A stretch of 64,000 bases of DNA from CAYJAD01 sp964370015 (GCA_964370015.1 CAYJHD010000002.1:1-64000), one strand, 5' to 3'. Shown: positions 1 through 9,737, counted from the first letter of the stretch. A program made the numbers and translations. Notes: generated by a model not told the origin, from the letters alone.

Positions 1-140
1 ATCCTTTAGTGCTAAAAATGCTTAGACAGAATTCTCTCAGCTAGTCATGACCCTTATTTTTTAACAGCTTGCGAGAAGATTATGAAAGGGGCATTTTATG
101 GAAAATCGTTGGAAATAGGCAGTCTTAATAGGCTGTTATG

Positions 141-3100
141 TCATTTTTCCTTGCGCATATGCAAAATCCAATGATGCAAGGTCTTATAAAGCAAATCAGC
201 ATCAATGGGTTTTGTTATATGGTCATTCATACCGTGCGAAAGGCTAATTTCTTTATCTCCTTTCATGGCATGGGCTGACATGGCAATTATAGGTAAGTGT
301 GCGTATTTTTTCTGTGCTCGAATGTGCTGTGTGGCAGTATAGCCATCCATAATAGGCATTTGAATGTCCATAAGAATGGCGTCATAGGTTGTACTATTTA
401 ATCTTTCTAAACCATCAGCGCCGTTATGTGCAATGTCCAGCGTATATCCGACGGCTTTCAAAATTTCTTGCGCAACAATTTGGTTGATTTCATTATCTTC
501 CACCAAAAGTAAGTGCCCAAGTTCTAAGTTTTCATAATTATTATATAAAGTGCTTTCTTGATTCTGTGCTATCGTTTGTGATTGGGTGTGCAGGGAAAAA
601 ATAGCGCTACAATAAAAAGTAGAGCCTTTGCCAAGCTCGCTTTCTACCCAAATATCTCCGCGCATCATGCTGATAATACTACGCGAAATGACAAGCCCAA
701 GACCTGTTCCGCCGTATTTACGGGTGACAGAAGTATCTGCTTGCGAAAAAGCTGTAAAAAGTCGATCCACTTGCTCTGGACTTAGCCCGATGCCTGTGTC
801 GCGCACGGCAAAACAACACTGTATTTCGTTTGTATCGCATAAGGTACTTTCAATTTCTAAAGAAACAGAACCGGAACGCGTAAATTTAATGGCATTACTT
901 ACCAAATTAAAAAGCACTTGTTTGAGGCGTAAAGCATCACCCAGAAGGCACATTTGTGCTTGTTCTCCCGCTTTTACATGCAGCTCTAGTCCTTTTTTAG
1001 CGCTGGTGGGGCCGTATAAATCCATAACATCCTTACAAATTCCCTCTAAAGTAAAAGGATGCTCTTCTATGTGTAGCTTTCCAGCTTCAATTTTTGAAAA
1101 ATCTAAAATATCATTGATGATACGCATGAGATTATTGGCAGAAAAAACGCTTTTATTGACATAATCTTCTTGTACTTCAGACATGGAAGTTTGCTGTAAT
1201 AGGTGCAAAAGCCCTAAGATACCGTTCATGGGTGTGCGTATTTCGTGGCTCATATTGGCCAAAAATTCACCTTTGGTCTTCGTGCTTTGCTCTGCCAGTT
1301 CTTTGGCGGTGCGTAGTTCAAGTTCATTAAGGGCAATTTCTTGCAACATGGCTTTTTGTTCGCGCAAATCCCTTGAATAGATAATAATACCATGTCTTCC
1401 CTGATACGAGGTGCGCACGGCAAGCACATCCAAAGGGATAATTTCTTGTGTAACAGAATGCTGGCATACGATTTCAGTTGTGTAGTTTCCTTTACTATAG
1501 CCTTCAGTGAGGATTTGGCGCATGAGTTCTCTTGTTTCAACGCCATTGGGTTGTATTTCTGGTGCAATTTTATAAAAATTGGCTATGAAGTCGTTAGTGT
1601 TTTCAAAACCAAAAAGGTGTATGCCTTCTCTATTGGTGTAAATAAGTTCAAAGTTTTCGTCCCAAAAATTTACACAAAGTGGTAATGAATCTAGCATAAT
1701 GGTATTTCTTAGTTCAGATTCTTTGAGTAATTCTTCGGATGTTTTAAGCTCTCGTAAATCCTTGGCAAAGGAAACAACAATATCTTCGCCATCTAAACTG
1801 GAGCGCGCGAGGTATATCTCCATGGGGATAAGCTCGCCATCTCCGGTACAGTGTAGCCACTCAAAGCGCTTAAAACCTTTTTCAAGAACTTCTATATGAT
1901 TGGCAAATACAGTGTCTTTAGAATTTCTGCCGTCGGGCTGATAAGTGGGTGAGGTATTATATAAATTGGCAAAATATTCTTCTTTGGTGTCAAATTTAAA
2001 AACACGTAGCACTTCTTGATTGCAGTCAAACATTTCGCCGGCTTTATTCCAAAACATAATGCAAAGCGGTACATGTTCGCTGATGAGGGCATTACGCTCT
2101 TCCATGAGCGCTGATTTTTTTTCCATGGCTTTAAATTCGCGTAAGTCGCGAATATATCCCAGCACATAGTAATCATTTTGAAATTCTATGCGAATAAGGG
2201 TAACTTCGGTGGGAATGGGCTCACCATCAAGATTTTGATGCATCCATTCCATGCGGCAAAATCCTTCGCTAAAGACTATGCCCATTTTTTCTTGTACATT
2301 ATCAAGAGATGTGCGTCCATTGGGCTGGTGTTCAGGTGATAAAGCAATGAAATTTTCTAAAAACTCTTGCTTTGTTTTTAAACCAAAAAGCTTAGGCGCT
2401 GCTAGGTTACAGTCCATAATATGAAAATTTTTATTCCAAAGGGTTGCACATAAAGGCATGGAGTCAAACATGATTTTCATGTGAGCATCGGCTTGACGCG
2501 CTAGTTCTCGACTGCTTTTTAATTCACCAACATCTCTTGTATACTCAACAACAACTCTTTCCCCAGCAACTTCTACACAAGTGAGAATGACATCGGCATA
2601 AATAGTTTTTCCAGCAAGTGTTAAAAATTCCCATTCGGTTTGGTACTGACCGTCATTGAAGGCCCGTTCAAGAATATCTAAAGAATACTCTATGGAGTTT
2701 TTTCCATTGGGTTGTGTAAGGGGATAAATATTATAAATATTTTCTCTAAACTCAGAGAGGTTTGCAAAGTTGTAGAGCTTTAAACTGGCTTGATTGCATG
2801 CAAGCAAATCATTAGACCTATTCCAAATATTAATACTAATGGGGGCAGCATTTACTATGGCTTCGAAGTGGTCCTGTGTCTGTCCAGGCATAGGAGTGTT
2901 TTTTTTGCGCAAGTCTGTATAATATGCAATAACAACATTTTGTCCTTGGTATGGCATACATTTTAAGGAGTATTTTACGAAAAATACAGCGCCTGCTTTA
3001 TCTTGGTGTTGCCACGTGAATTCGTATGCTTCTTCTTGAAAAGCCTGCTGCAGATATTCTGTTCCCAATGTGTAAGAATTTTTGCCGTTGGGTTGTAGGA

Positions 3101-3287
3101 AGGGAGATGTATCACGCAAGTGCTGAGCAAAATTTTTTATGGTATCTCTTTCAAAAAGCTGTAAAAAAGCGTCTGTATAAAATACAGGAATACCTTCATG
3201 TGTCCAACAGCTCAACTCTATGGGGAGAAGTTCGAGCACGTCACGGTAGAAATCAGCTGAGGGGGGAGTGTGAGAAAATAGAAGCAT
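141..3287 (-). CDS. Hybrid histidine kinase with five tandem PAS domains and a C-terminal receiver
   Basis: This 1048-residue protein has no obvious membrane segment, so it is probably a cytoplasmic sensor. About 640 N-terminal residues consist of five consecutive PAS-like repeats (roughly 10-128, 140-257, 272-386, 398-512, 525-645). Each contains a QPNG or QPDG motif in a similar context. They are followed by a HisKA domain with the phosphoacceptor His near residue 680 (MSHEIRTPMNG), an HATPase domain with a GTGLGL box, and a receiver domain with the phosphorylated Asp near 973 (MDIQMPIMDG). No output domain or separate response regulator lies nearby, so the phosphate must pass to a distant HPt or regulator. 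The repeated PAS units look like internal duplication. The ligand is unknown. Bases 1-140, downstream of the gene, show nothing I can assign. Confidence 0.93.
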   Translation of the reverse strand: MLLFSHTPPSADFYRDVLELLPIELSCWTHEGIPVFYTDAFLQLFERDTIKNFAQHLRDTSPFLQPNGKNSYTLGTEYLQQAFQEEAYEFTWQHQDKAGAVFFVKYSLKCMPYQGQNVVIAYYTDLRKKNTPMPGQTQDHFEAIVNAAPISINIWNRSNDLLACNQASLKLYNFANLSEFRENIYNIYPLTQPNGKNSIEYSLDILERAFNDGQYQTEWEFLTLAGKTIYADVILTCVEVAGERVVVEYTRDVGELKSSRELARQADAHMKIMFDSMPLCATLWNKNFHIMDCNLAAPKLFGLKTKQEFLENFIALSPEHQPNGRTSLDNVQEKMGIVFSEGFCRMEWMHQNLDGEPIPTEVTLIRIEFQNDYYVLGYIRDLREFKAMEKKSALMEERNALISEHVPLCIMFWNKAGEMFDCNQEVLRVFKFDTKEEYFANLYNTSPTYQPDGRNSKDTVFANHIEVLEKGFKRFEWLHCTGDGELIPMEIYLARSSLDGEDIVVSFAKDLRELKTSEELLKESELRNTIMLDSLPLCVNFWDENFELIYTNREGIHLFGFENTNDFIANFYKIAPEIQPNGVETRELMRQILTEGYSKGNYTTEIVCQHSVTQEIIPLDVLAVRTSYQGRHGIIIYSRDLREQKAMLQEIALNELELRTAKELAEQSTKTKGEFLANMSHEIRTPMNGILGLLHLLQQTSMSEVQEDYVNKSVFSANNLMRIINDILDFSKIEAGKLHIEEHPFTLEGICKDVMDLYGPTSAKKGLELHVKAGEQAQMCLLGDALRLKQVLFNLVSNAIKFTRSGSVSLEIESTLCDTNEIQCCFAVRDTGIGLSPEQVDRLFTAFSQADTSVTRKYGGTGLGLVISRSIISMMRGDIWVESELGKGSTFYCSAIFSLHTQSQTIAQNQESTLYNNYENLELGHLLLVEDNEINQIVAQEILKAVGYTLDIAHNGADGLERLNSTTYDAILMDIQMPIMDGYTATQHIRAQKKYAHLPIIAMSAHAMKGDKEISLSHGMNDHITKPIDADLLYKTLHHWILHMRKEK

Positions 3288-3467
3288 ATATCCACCTTAA
3301 ACGTGTTAAGTATATTGTCATGGTGTAAATACTTCTATAAAGTATACTAGTTACAGGGAAATAGCAATGGTATTCAAGGCTAAATCTTTTTATTTTCCCG
3401 CTGTTACGTAGGTAAAATTCTTGTACGGCTATTGTCCTTATACTGAGAATTTGCTATTGAGTTGGGG

Positions 3468-3593
3468 GCATGCGTAAAAAGCGCATGCGTGATGTTTGGT
3501 GTAAAGCTTGACTTTGAAAAGTAATCATAAAAGTCTTAAGCTTACGGAGTTTATTTTTATCCTGCGTAGTGAAAAGTCGCATGGGCTTTTCAC
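3468..3593. other. Two short hairpins in the 3288-3626 gap
   Basis: The gap between the kinase start and the DMT permease holds two perfect inverted repeats. One has 7-bp arms (3468-3474 / 3482-3488, GCATGCG type). The other has 8-bp arms GTGAAAAG / CTTTTCAC (3569-3576 / 3586-3593) and sits about 40 bases before the permease start. The second could be an operator or part of the leader RNA. No gene, tRNA or known riboswitch was recognised here. Confidence 0.4.
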
Positions 3594-3635
3594 CGCAAAG
3601 CATGAAAAAATATTAGTTAATTTGTATTGTTTAGT

Positions 3636-4535
3636 ATGGTTGAGAAAAATATGAATATAGTCGTGCGAGGGATTGGAGAAGCGCTCTTATCAGCTTTTCT
3701 TTTTGCTTTAATTCCTTTTTTCTTTATTCCCTTACATCGTGTTGGCTTAAGCCCAGAGTCCGGTGCTTTTTATCGTCTTTTTTTTGCCGCTGTATTTTCA
3801 TTGGGCATAGTGATTTGGCGTAAGCATACTTTGCGTGTCACAAAGGCGCAAATTCCTAGTCTCGCGGGAGTTATTCTGTCTTATGTTGTGGTAACCATAG
3901 GTTTTTTCACATCATTAACGCTTATGCCAAGCGGCATTGCTGCCACTTTGCTTTTTACAAACCCCCTTTTTGTGATGCTCTTCATGTTTTTGTTTTATAA
4001 AGAAAAAATAGAGCTGTATAAAATAGTTTTAAGCCTTCTTACCTGTCTTGGCATAGCCACCATGTCTGGTTTTTTCAGTGCGCAAATGCATTTGAATCTA
4101 GAAGGCTTCATTTATATAATGCTGGCATCATTGGCGTATGCTAGTTATGTCATCTGTATAGGGCAGAGCAATAAGCATAAAATATCTAATGATGTTTTAT
4201 CTTTTTACCTGTTTTTTGTTTGTAGCTTGGCTTTGCTAGTGTATGCTTTGTATAAAGATGCTTTTATGCTCCCAAGAAGCGGCATGGAAGTGGTCTCTTT
4301 AGCAGCATTGGCTCTGTGTACTGCTTTTTTAAGTAATATCTTGTTAATTATGGCTATTGCAAAAATTGGCTCCACGTTAAGTTCCATCTTGGGAACTTTG
4401 GAACCGGTCATCGCTGTGGGTATAGGTATTATGCTTTTTAATGAATCCGCGAGTGTTACAGTGCTTGGCGGTATAATGCTTACCATTGTGACAGTTTCTT
4501 TGATAACGCTTATTCCTTTTTTGAGAAGTAATTAA
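3636..4535 (+). CDS. EamA/DMT-family permease
   Basis: A hydrophobic protein of about 299 residues with around ten predicted transmembrane helices arranged as two EamA halves, as in the drug/metabolite transporter superfamily (YddG, RhaT and relatives). Members export or exchange amino acids, metabolites or drugs across the inner membrane; the substrate cannot be told from sequence. The open frame starts at a TTG at 3627. I prefer an ATG (3636 or 3651), and 3651 has the better purine-rich stretch upstream (GGTTGAGAAAAAT). It stands alone on the plus strand, converges on the phosphoesterase gene and shares a terminator with it. Confidence 0.85.
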   Translation: MVEKNMNIVVRGIGEALLSAFLFALIPFFFIPLHRVGLSPESGAFYRLFFAAVFSLGIVIWRKHTLRVTKAQIPSLAGVILSYVVVTIGFFTSLTLMPSGIAATLLFTNPLFVMLFMFLFYKEKIELYKIVLSLLTCLGIATMSGFFSAQMHLNLEGFIYIMLASLAYASYVICIGQSNKHKISNDVLSFYLFFVCSLALLVYALYKDAFMLPRSGMEVVSLAALALCTAFLSNILLIMAIAKIGSTLSSILGTLEPVIAVGIGIMLFNESASVTVLGGIMLTIVTVSLITLIPFLRSN

Positions 4536-4562
4536 AGTTACGTGATTTAAAATACCTGCAAA

Positions 4563-4604
4563 AAAAGCCCCAAGGTAACGTGTCTTTTTACTTTGGGGCT
4601 TTTG
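4563..4604. terminator. Intrinsic terminator between convergent genes
   Basis: The stem GCCCCAA / TTGGGGC (4567-4573 / 4593-4599) has A-rich and T-rich flanks on both sides, so it could stop transcription from either direction: the DMT permease on plus, the ABC/phosphoesterase operon on minus. Confidence 0.8.
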
Positions 4605-4625
4605 TTATGCGTTTTGCGTCTATAT

Positions 4626-5453
4626 TTATTCGCTGGGATTTATGACGCCCACAAAGGGGTGGGGCCCAGAAAATGTATACTCATTGGGGATTTGGCAAAA
4701 ATGGCTTTGACAATGCTTGCCATCAAAATGGTGCATTACATAGCCTGCGGCTTCCATATTGAAGGTGTCTCCACCTTCAGGGCTAAGGTCAAGGTCAATT
4801 TGCATGGCGGTGGAGGGGGCACAAAGGCATAATGTATTAGCCCACAAGGTGGTGAACGCTCTGTGCATATGACCGCAACAGAGGCGTACATTTTTGTGTT
4901 TTTGCAAAATGCGCGCAAACTCTTCTTGTCCTTTAAAGGGTTCATCCATGGCCCCCATGCCGGCAAGGAAAGGGGGGTGATGCATGAAGAGTAAGGTTGG
5001 TCGCTCTGTATCCATGCTCAATGTATTTTCAAGCCATGCGGCCACCTTGGGAATCAAATGCCCGCTGTGTGAACCGGCAAGGGTGGTATCAAGCATGACA
5101 CAACGCATGGGCAAATGCTCCACAGTGTAGCAAATATGCGGTGCAATGCTTACATCCACAGGGCAGTAAGGGGCCAAGTATTCACGCATGCGAGGGCCAT
5201 GGTCGTGGTTACCAGGGAGAACATACACAGGAATGCTTGCGGCAAGCTTTTGTAAAAGGCCTTGTACGAGGGTATAGGCTTCCGCTTTGCCACTGCTGGC
5301 CACATCTCCGGTAATAACCACAAGGTCTGGCTTTTGCTTGAGTGATAAAACATGCTCCACAGCGCGTTCTGCCAAAGAATTGGTGGGAGCAACGCCATAG
5401 GCTAAAGTACCCACAGGTTCCACATGTAAATCTGAAAGTTGTAGTACTATCAT
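4626..5453 (-). CDS. Calcineurin-like metallophosphoesterase (CpdA type)
   Basis: A 275-residue protein with the complete metallophosphoesterase motif set: DLH near the start, GDV, GNHD, HHPP and GHMH. These residues bind the two active-site metals. The family includes cyclic-nucleotide and glycerophosphodiester phosphodiesterases. It has no signal peptide and is presumably cytoplasmic. It is the last gene of the ABC-importer operon, starting 4 bases after the permease-ATPase gene ends. The pairing suggests it hydrolyses the imported phosphoester or phosphodiester; that is an inference from position only, and cAMP phosphodiesterase activity is an alternative. Confidence 0.88.
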   Translation of the reverse strand: MIVLQLSDLHVEPVGTLAYGVAPTNSLAERAVEHVLSLKQKPDLVVITGDVASSGKAEAYTLVQGLLQKLAASIPVYVLPGNHDHGPRMREYLAPYCPVDVSIAPHICYTVEHLPMRCVMLDTTLAGSHSGHLIPKVAAWLENTLSMDTERPTLLFMHHPPFLAGMGAMDEPFKGQEEFARILQKHKNVRLCCGHMHRAFTTLWANTLCLCAPSTAMQIDLDLSPEGGDTFNMEAAGYVMHHFDGKHCQSHFCQIPNEYTFSGPHPFVGVINPSE

Positions 5454-5457
5454 AATG

Positions 5458-7398
5458 CTACATGGTAAAAAGCATGAGGCTTTCAGCTGTAAGGTTCACA
5501 CCAACGCGTGTGCCTTTGGCAAGGGCTTGTTGTTGGCCCAACATGTCTACCTTGATGATGCTTTCTTCTTCATTTGCTTCGTTAAAGAGAATGCTTACGC
5601 GCGTTTTATCACCCAAGAAGTGAGAAGCTAAAACTGTGCCGCGTAGTACATCGGGGGTGCTGTCATCAAAGATGAGGCGTGCTTTTTCTGGACGGAAAAA
5701 GGCCATGACATCGCCTTGACCCAAGTGAGCATATTGAGGAAGGTTTTGGCGCGATACACGTCCGCCGCCTGGTAAATAGACATATTCTGCGTCCATTCGA
5801 CCCAATAAGGTGTTGGAGCCACCCACAAAGCCTGCCACAAAAGGCGTGGCTGGGGTGTGATAAATCTCTTGAGGAGATCCCACTTGCACAATATGACCGC
5901 CATGCATGACCACAATGGTATCGCCAAGGCTCATGGCTTCTTCTTGATCGTGGGTTACAATGACGGTGGTAATGCCAAGCTCTGTGAGTACTTGATCAAG
6001 CTCTTCTCGCACAGAAACGCGCAAGAGGGCATCCAGCGCCGTGAGAGGTTCATCGAGTAGTAAGATGCGTGGGCGAATGGCCAAAGCGCGTGCCAAGGCA
6101 ACACGTTGCTTTTGCCCGCCGCTCAACGATTGAATGCGTCTATCACCCATGCTACCAAGGCGTACTAAATCAAGCATTTCTTGTACGGTGGCTTTTTGTA
6201 TTTTGGAATCTTGCCCACGAACTTTAAGTCCATAGGCCACATTCTCCGCCACAGTTAAATGTGGGAATAGAGCATATTGTTGAAACATCATGCCAATATG
6301 ACGTTGTTCTACGGGAATATTGGTCACATCTTCTGTACCAATGTGGATTTCGCCGCCTTTGTCTGGGGTTTCCAAACCGGCAATGATGCGTAATGTTGTG
6401 GTTTTTCCGCATCCTGAAGGTCCCAATAAGACTAACTTATTACCGGCAGGAATATGCAGAGAAAAGGGTTTCAGCACATTATTGGTGCCGTATGTCTTGG
6501 AACAATTTTTTAAATCTATGCTTACGGGGTCAAAAGGTTTTTTATTTGTACGGCTTATATGTTGTTGTGTCGACATGGTGTTATCCGTGGTTGATGGTGT
6601 GGAGCGTGAGGTCATGGATTGTAATAACAAAGGTACTCGTTGCATGAGGATGAGAATGGGCACAATAAGGATTAAGAAAATCACTGTATAGGCAGAGCCC
6701 ACTTCAAGGCGCATGGAGACATAGCTATCGGCCAGACCCACAGGTAATGTGCGTGTAAAGGGTGTTTGTAGCATCCATGAAATATTAAACTCACCGATGG
6801 AAAGCGTGAGCACCATGAGGGAACCGGCCAAGATGCCGGGCCCTGCCAAGGGAACAATTACACCCAAAAATCGGCGAAATTCTGAGGCTCCCAAGGTGGC
6901 TGCAGCTTCTTCAAAATCATTCATGGGAACCACACGCAAAACTGCCGTTACTGAGCGTACCATGAAGGGTAAGCAAAAGATAACGTGGCCAACCAATAGA
7001 AAAAGCCAGCTGTGTCTAAACCATGAGATGGAACCCCACGTGAGTAATATACCAAGGCCTATGGCCATGCCGGGTATGGAAAGAGGGAGTACTAAAGCTT
7101 CTTCAAAAAAAGCAGCCCATTTTGATTTACCGCATTTCACAAGGGCATATGCGGCGGGTACACCAAGCACTATACAACACAGCAAAGTGGCAAAGGCCAA
7201 ATAAATACTGCGAAAAATAGTGTCGCCATAGGTATCTAAAACCTTAGCAAACCATTCCAAGGTAAAGCCGGCGGAAAAACCGCGAAAAGCATTGACCATG
7301 AAAGCTGTTAAAATGGTTTGCACTACGGGAATCATTAAGAATGCGCAACAAAGCAGCGTGACTCCCATTTGAGACCAATAAAAAGAATTTTTTCTCAT
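5458..7398 (-). CDS. ABC importer permease fused to its ATPase
   Basis: One 646-residue frame encodes two proteins that are usually separate. Residues 1 to about 265 form an inner-membrane permease (binding-protein-dependent type, six or so helices, with an EAAATLGAS coupling loop). After a polar Ser/Thr-rich linker, residues of about 290-646 form an ABC ATPase with Walker A GPSGCGKTT, signature LSGGQKQR, Walker B LLLDEPLTALD and a C-terminal TOBE-like region. The class resembles ferric-iron, 2-aminoethylphosphonate and polyamine importers (PotA/FbpC type). An internal ATG (MSTQQH) lies in the linker with only a weak GGAT before it, so separate translation of the ATPase is possible but not favoured. 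The gene overlaps the upstream permease by 4 bases. Confidence 0.9.
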   Translation of the reverse strand: MRKNSFYWSQMGVTLLCCAFLMIPVVQTILTAFMVNAFRGFSAGFTLEWFAKVLDTYGDTIFRSIYLAFATLLCCIVLGVPAAYALVKCGKSKWAAFFEEALVLPLSIPGMAIGLGILLTWGSISWFRHSWLFLLVGHVIFCLPFMVRSVTAVLRVVPMNDFEEAAATLGASEFRRFLGVIVPLAGPGILAGSLMVLTLSIGEFNISWMLQTPFTRTLPVGLADSYVSMRLEVGSAYTVIFLILIVPILILMQRVPLLLQSMTSRSTPSTTDNTMSTQQHISRTNKKPFDPVSIDLKNCSKTYGTNNVLKPFSLHIPAGNKLVLLGPSGCGKTTTLRIIAGLETPDKGGEIHIGTEDVTNIPVEQRHIGMMFQQYALFPHLTVAENVAYGLKVRGQDSKIQKATVQEMLDLVRLGSMGDRRIQSLSGGQKQRVALARALAIRPRILLLDEPLTALDALLRVSVREELDQVLTELGITTVIVTHDQEEAMSLGDTIVVMHGGHIVQVGSPQEIYHTPATPFVAGFVGGSNTLLGRMDAEYVYLPGGGRVSRQNLPQYAHLGQGDVMAFFRPEKARLIFDDSTPDVLRGTVLASHFLGDKTRVSILFNEANEEESIIKVDMLGQQQALAKGTRVGVNLTAESLMLFTM

Positions 7399-8216
7399 GC
7401 GCCTGCCTTTAAATCTTCGGTATTATCGCCAAAAATGCGAGCTAAAAAGAGTACAGCCCACGTGACAATGCCAAGTACTACAGAAAGCATGGCAGCTGTG
7501 GCAAAGTTAGCGGAAAGGGTGAACTCTGTATAAATAAGTATGGGTAAGACATCTATGTCGGTGGCTAGGGTAAATGCTGTTCCAAAGGCGCCAATGGATG
7601 TGGCAAAGCAAATGGCCCCTGTGGATATGAGGGCAGGTGTCATGCTGGGTATGGTCACATGACGCAACACTTGCATGGGGCTTGCGCCAAGAGTTCTGGC
7701 CGCTTCTTCAAGCGATACGTCCATCTTGCTCACTGCTGCCATGACTGTGGTTATGACGCGTGGTAAGGAGAAGTATAAGTAACCAGCAAAAAGACCTGCC
7801 AAAGAATAGGCAAAAACCCACTTGGAGCCCACGAGCATTTTGGAAAGCTCTCCGATGAGGCCTTGGCGTCCGGCCAACATAATAATCATAAAGCCAACAA
7901 CGACGCCCGGAAAGGAGAGGGGGAGAGTGAGCATACTTATGATGGTATTACGAAAAGGGAAGGTGTTTCTTTCCAGAAAGATGCCAGCAAAGCCACCAAT
8001 GATGAGACTTACAATGGTCACCAGTATGGATAAAAATACTGTGGCTAGTAAGGCTGTCCAGTAGCGCGAGTTAGTCAGTATTTGCAAATAAAGTGCAACA
8101 CCTTCTGGTCCGCTAATGGATTGGGGAATAAGTAAGGAAACTGGCAAAAGAAAAAATGCTAAAAAGACGGCAATGGATGGGACTAAACAATAGAGCACAA
8201 AGGTATTTTTGCGCAT
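7395..8216 (-). CDS. ABC importer inner-membrane permease
   Basis: A 273-residue integral membrane protein of the binding-protein-dependent (MetI-like) permease family with about six helices. The cytoplasmic EAA loop is visible (EEAARTLGASPMQVL), the site that contacts the ATPase. It pairs with the permease half of the downstream fusion to make the transmembrane channel. The start has a good Shine-Dalgarno (AGGAG, 5-base spacing). It lies 82 bases after the binding-protein gene, separated by a stem-loop, and overlaps the fusion gene by 4 bases. Confidence 0.92.
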   Translation of the reverse strand: MRKNTFVLYCLVPSIAVFLAFFLLPVSLLIPQSISGPEGVALYLQILTNSRYWTALLATVFLSILVTIVSLIIGGFAGIFLERNTFPFRNTIISMLTLPLSFPGVVVGFMIIMLAGRQGLIGELSKMLVGSKWVFAYSLAGLFAGYLYFSLPRVITTVMAAVSKMDVSLEEAARTLGASPMQVLRHVTIPSMTPALISTGAICFATSIGAFGTAFTLATDIDVLPILIYTEFTLSANFATAAMLSVVLGIVTWAVLFLARIFGDNTEDLKAGA

Positions 8217-8256
8217 GCATACTCCTAAAGAGCAAAGGGGCTATAAAAGGGAAAGG

Positions 8257-8282
8257 GCTCTCCCCAAGGATGCGGGGAGAGC
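8257..8282 (-). terminator. Intercistronic stem-loop after the binding-protein gene
   Basis: A perfect 9-bp GC-rich stem (8257-8265 / 8274-8282, loop of 8) begins 17 bases downstream of the binding-protein stop and is followed on the minus strand by a pyrimidine-rich stretch. It probably acts as a partial terminator or 3' RNA stabiliser, giving more binding protein than membrane components. Confidence 0.7.
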
Positions 8283-8298
8283 TTTGTATCACAAATAT

Positions 8299-9309
8299 CT
8301 ATTTGGTATTTTCCAAAAATTTGGTGGTGAAGTCTTTTTGTACTTCAGCCATTTTGCCATAATCCACTGTTTTAGCGCGGGCATAGTCTGCTGCGGGCAA
8401 GAATTTTGCTGCAGTTTCTTTATCCATGGCAGAAGCAATTACAGGCATGAGGAAATTTTGGGCCCAGAAATTTTGACCTTTGGGGCTTTGCACAAAATCC
8501 ATAACTTTTTTGCCATTTTCATTGTGAGGAGAATTCTTCACCAGACTCATGACATAAGGTACTTGTAAGGTGCCTTCGGCAGGAATAACAAAGGCAATGT
8601 TGGCTTGGTCTTTGTATTTTGCTCTGTACGCGTTGAAGTCATAGTCGAGTAAGATGGGAATTTCGCCGGAAAGAACGCGAGCATAGGAAGTTTGCTTGGG
8701 CATGATGGGATCATTTTTAGCAAGTTCTTTAAAATATTGTAAGGCGGGTGTGAAATCTTCTAAAGAACCGCCAAGACCCACGTTGGCAGCCATGGTGGAA
8801 ACATAGCCCACAAAAGCAGAAGAGGGATCTAAAAAGCCTACCATACCTTTGTATTGTGGGTCGAGTAGATCTTTCCAAGATGTGGGAATGGGCTTGCCTT
8901 CAAGGGCGTCCACGTTAACCATGAAACCTAAGGTACCGGAGTGAGTGGCTACCCACCAACCTTCAGGGTCTTTTAAACCTGCGGGAATTTGATCCCAGTA
9001 AGGTCCCTTATAGGGGGCAAGTACGTCAGCATTTTTTGCGTTAATGGCAAAGGAAACGCCAAGATAGGTAACGTCTGCCACAGGATTGCTTTTTTCTGCA
9101 ATGAGCTGAGATACGGATTGGCCGGAATTTTTATTATCTTGAGGGACAGAAATACCTATCTCTTTCTCAATAAGTTTGAGCTGTTCTCCCCAGCCTGCCC
9201 ATTCGCTGGGGCAGTTGTAACAAATGGCTTGTTCTGCCAAGGCCACTGAAAAGGTACCAAAGCTCATAATGAGCGACAAAACCATAATGCGCAAACATGT
9301 ACTTAGCAT
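8299..9309 (-). CDS. ABC importer periplasmic solute-binding protein
   Basis: A 336-residue secreted protein with an N-terminal signal peptide ending near SVALAEQ and the fold signature of the bacterial extracellular solute-binding protein families that include ferric-iron, spermidine/putrescine and 2-aminoethylphosphonate binders. A CYNC motif follows the signal sequence. It is the first gene of a four-gene operon (binding protein, permease, permease-ATPase fusion, phosphoesterase). The phosphoesterase favours a phosphorus compound as ligand, but I cannot exclude iron or polyamines. Shine-Dalgarno AGGAG precedes the ATG. Confidence 0.88.
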   Translation of the reverse strand: MLSTCLRIMVLSLIMSFGTFSVALAEQAICYNCPSEWAGWGEQLKLIEKEIGISVPQDNKNSGQSVSQLIAEKSNPVADVTYLGVSFAINAKNADVLAPYKGPYWDQIPAGLKDPEGWWVATHSGTLGFMVNVDALEGKPIPTSWKDLLDPQYKGMVGFLDPSSAFVGYVSTMAANVGLGGSLEDFTPALQYFKELAKNDPIMPKQTSYARVLSGEIPILLDYDFNAYRAKYKDQANIAFVIPAEGTLQVPYVMSLVKNSPHNENGKKVMDFVQSPKGQNFWAQNFLMPVIASAMDKETAAKFLPAADYARAKTVDYGKMAEVQKDFTTKFLENTK

Positions 9310-9737
9310 GAATTCTCCTGAAAACTAGTTAGAAATTTTGAATATTACACAAAAAACATAAAATATGCTGTATTTGTGTAGATGCGAGTGCGGTAGTGTT
9401 ACAATAATGTAGTTTTTTTGTAAACAATGGCGGTGATAAATTTTTATTTTTCTTTAGCCACCTGAGAGAAGCTTAAAATTTATGCTGTGTAAAATGATAG
9501 TGCGTGTCACTTGTTGCTAGGCTACACATGTTTTTGTGTTTGCTGTGTCCTGCGAGGTGAGCACTATACGCATGGACGTGCGTTGTGATTTGTTTTAGAA
9601 GTTTGTTGGATACAGCATTGAATCGTACAATGTGCTTAAATTTATATACATTAACTTTTGCTATGCTAAATAGATTTAACTAGCACGGTGGATATTGTAT
9701 GCGTATTGTAGAAAAATCTATTTTTTAGTGAGTAACC
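9310..9737. other. AT-rich divergent intergenic region
   Basis: The 428 bases between the ABC-importer operon (minus) and the MFS carrier (plus) contain no convincing small gene or RNA. They presumably hold both promoters; I could not pick out boxes with confidence. Confidence 0.5.

Noticed and set aside
628..1164. 178-residue open frame on the plus strand
   Set aside because: It lies opposite the kinase HATPase region, has no ribosome-binding site and no recognisable domain; a shadow of the real gene.
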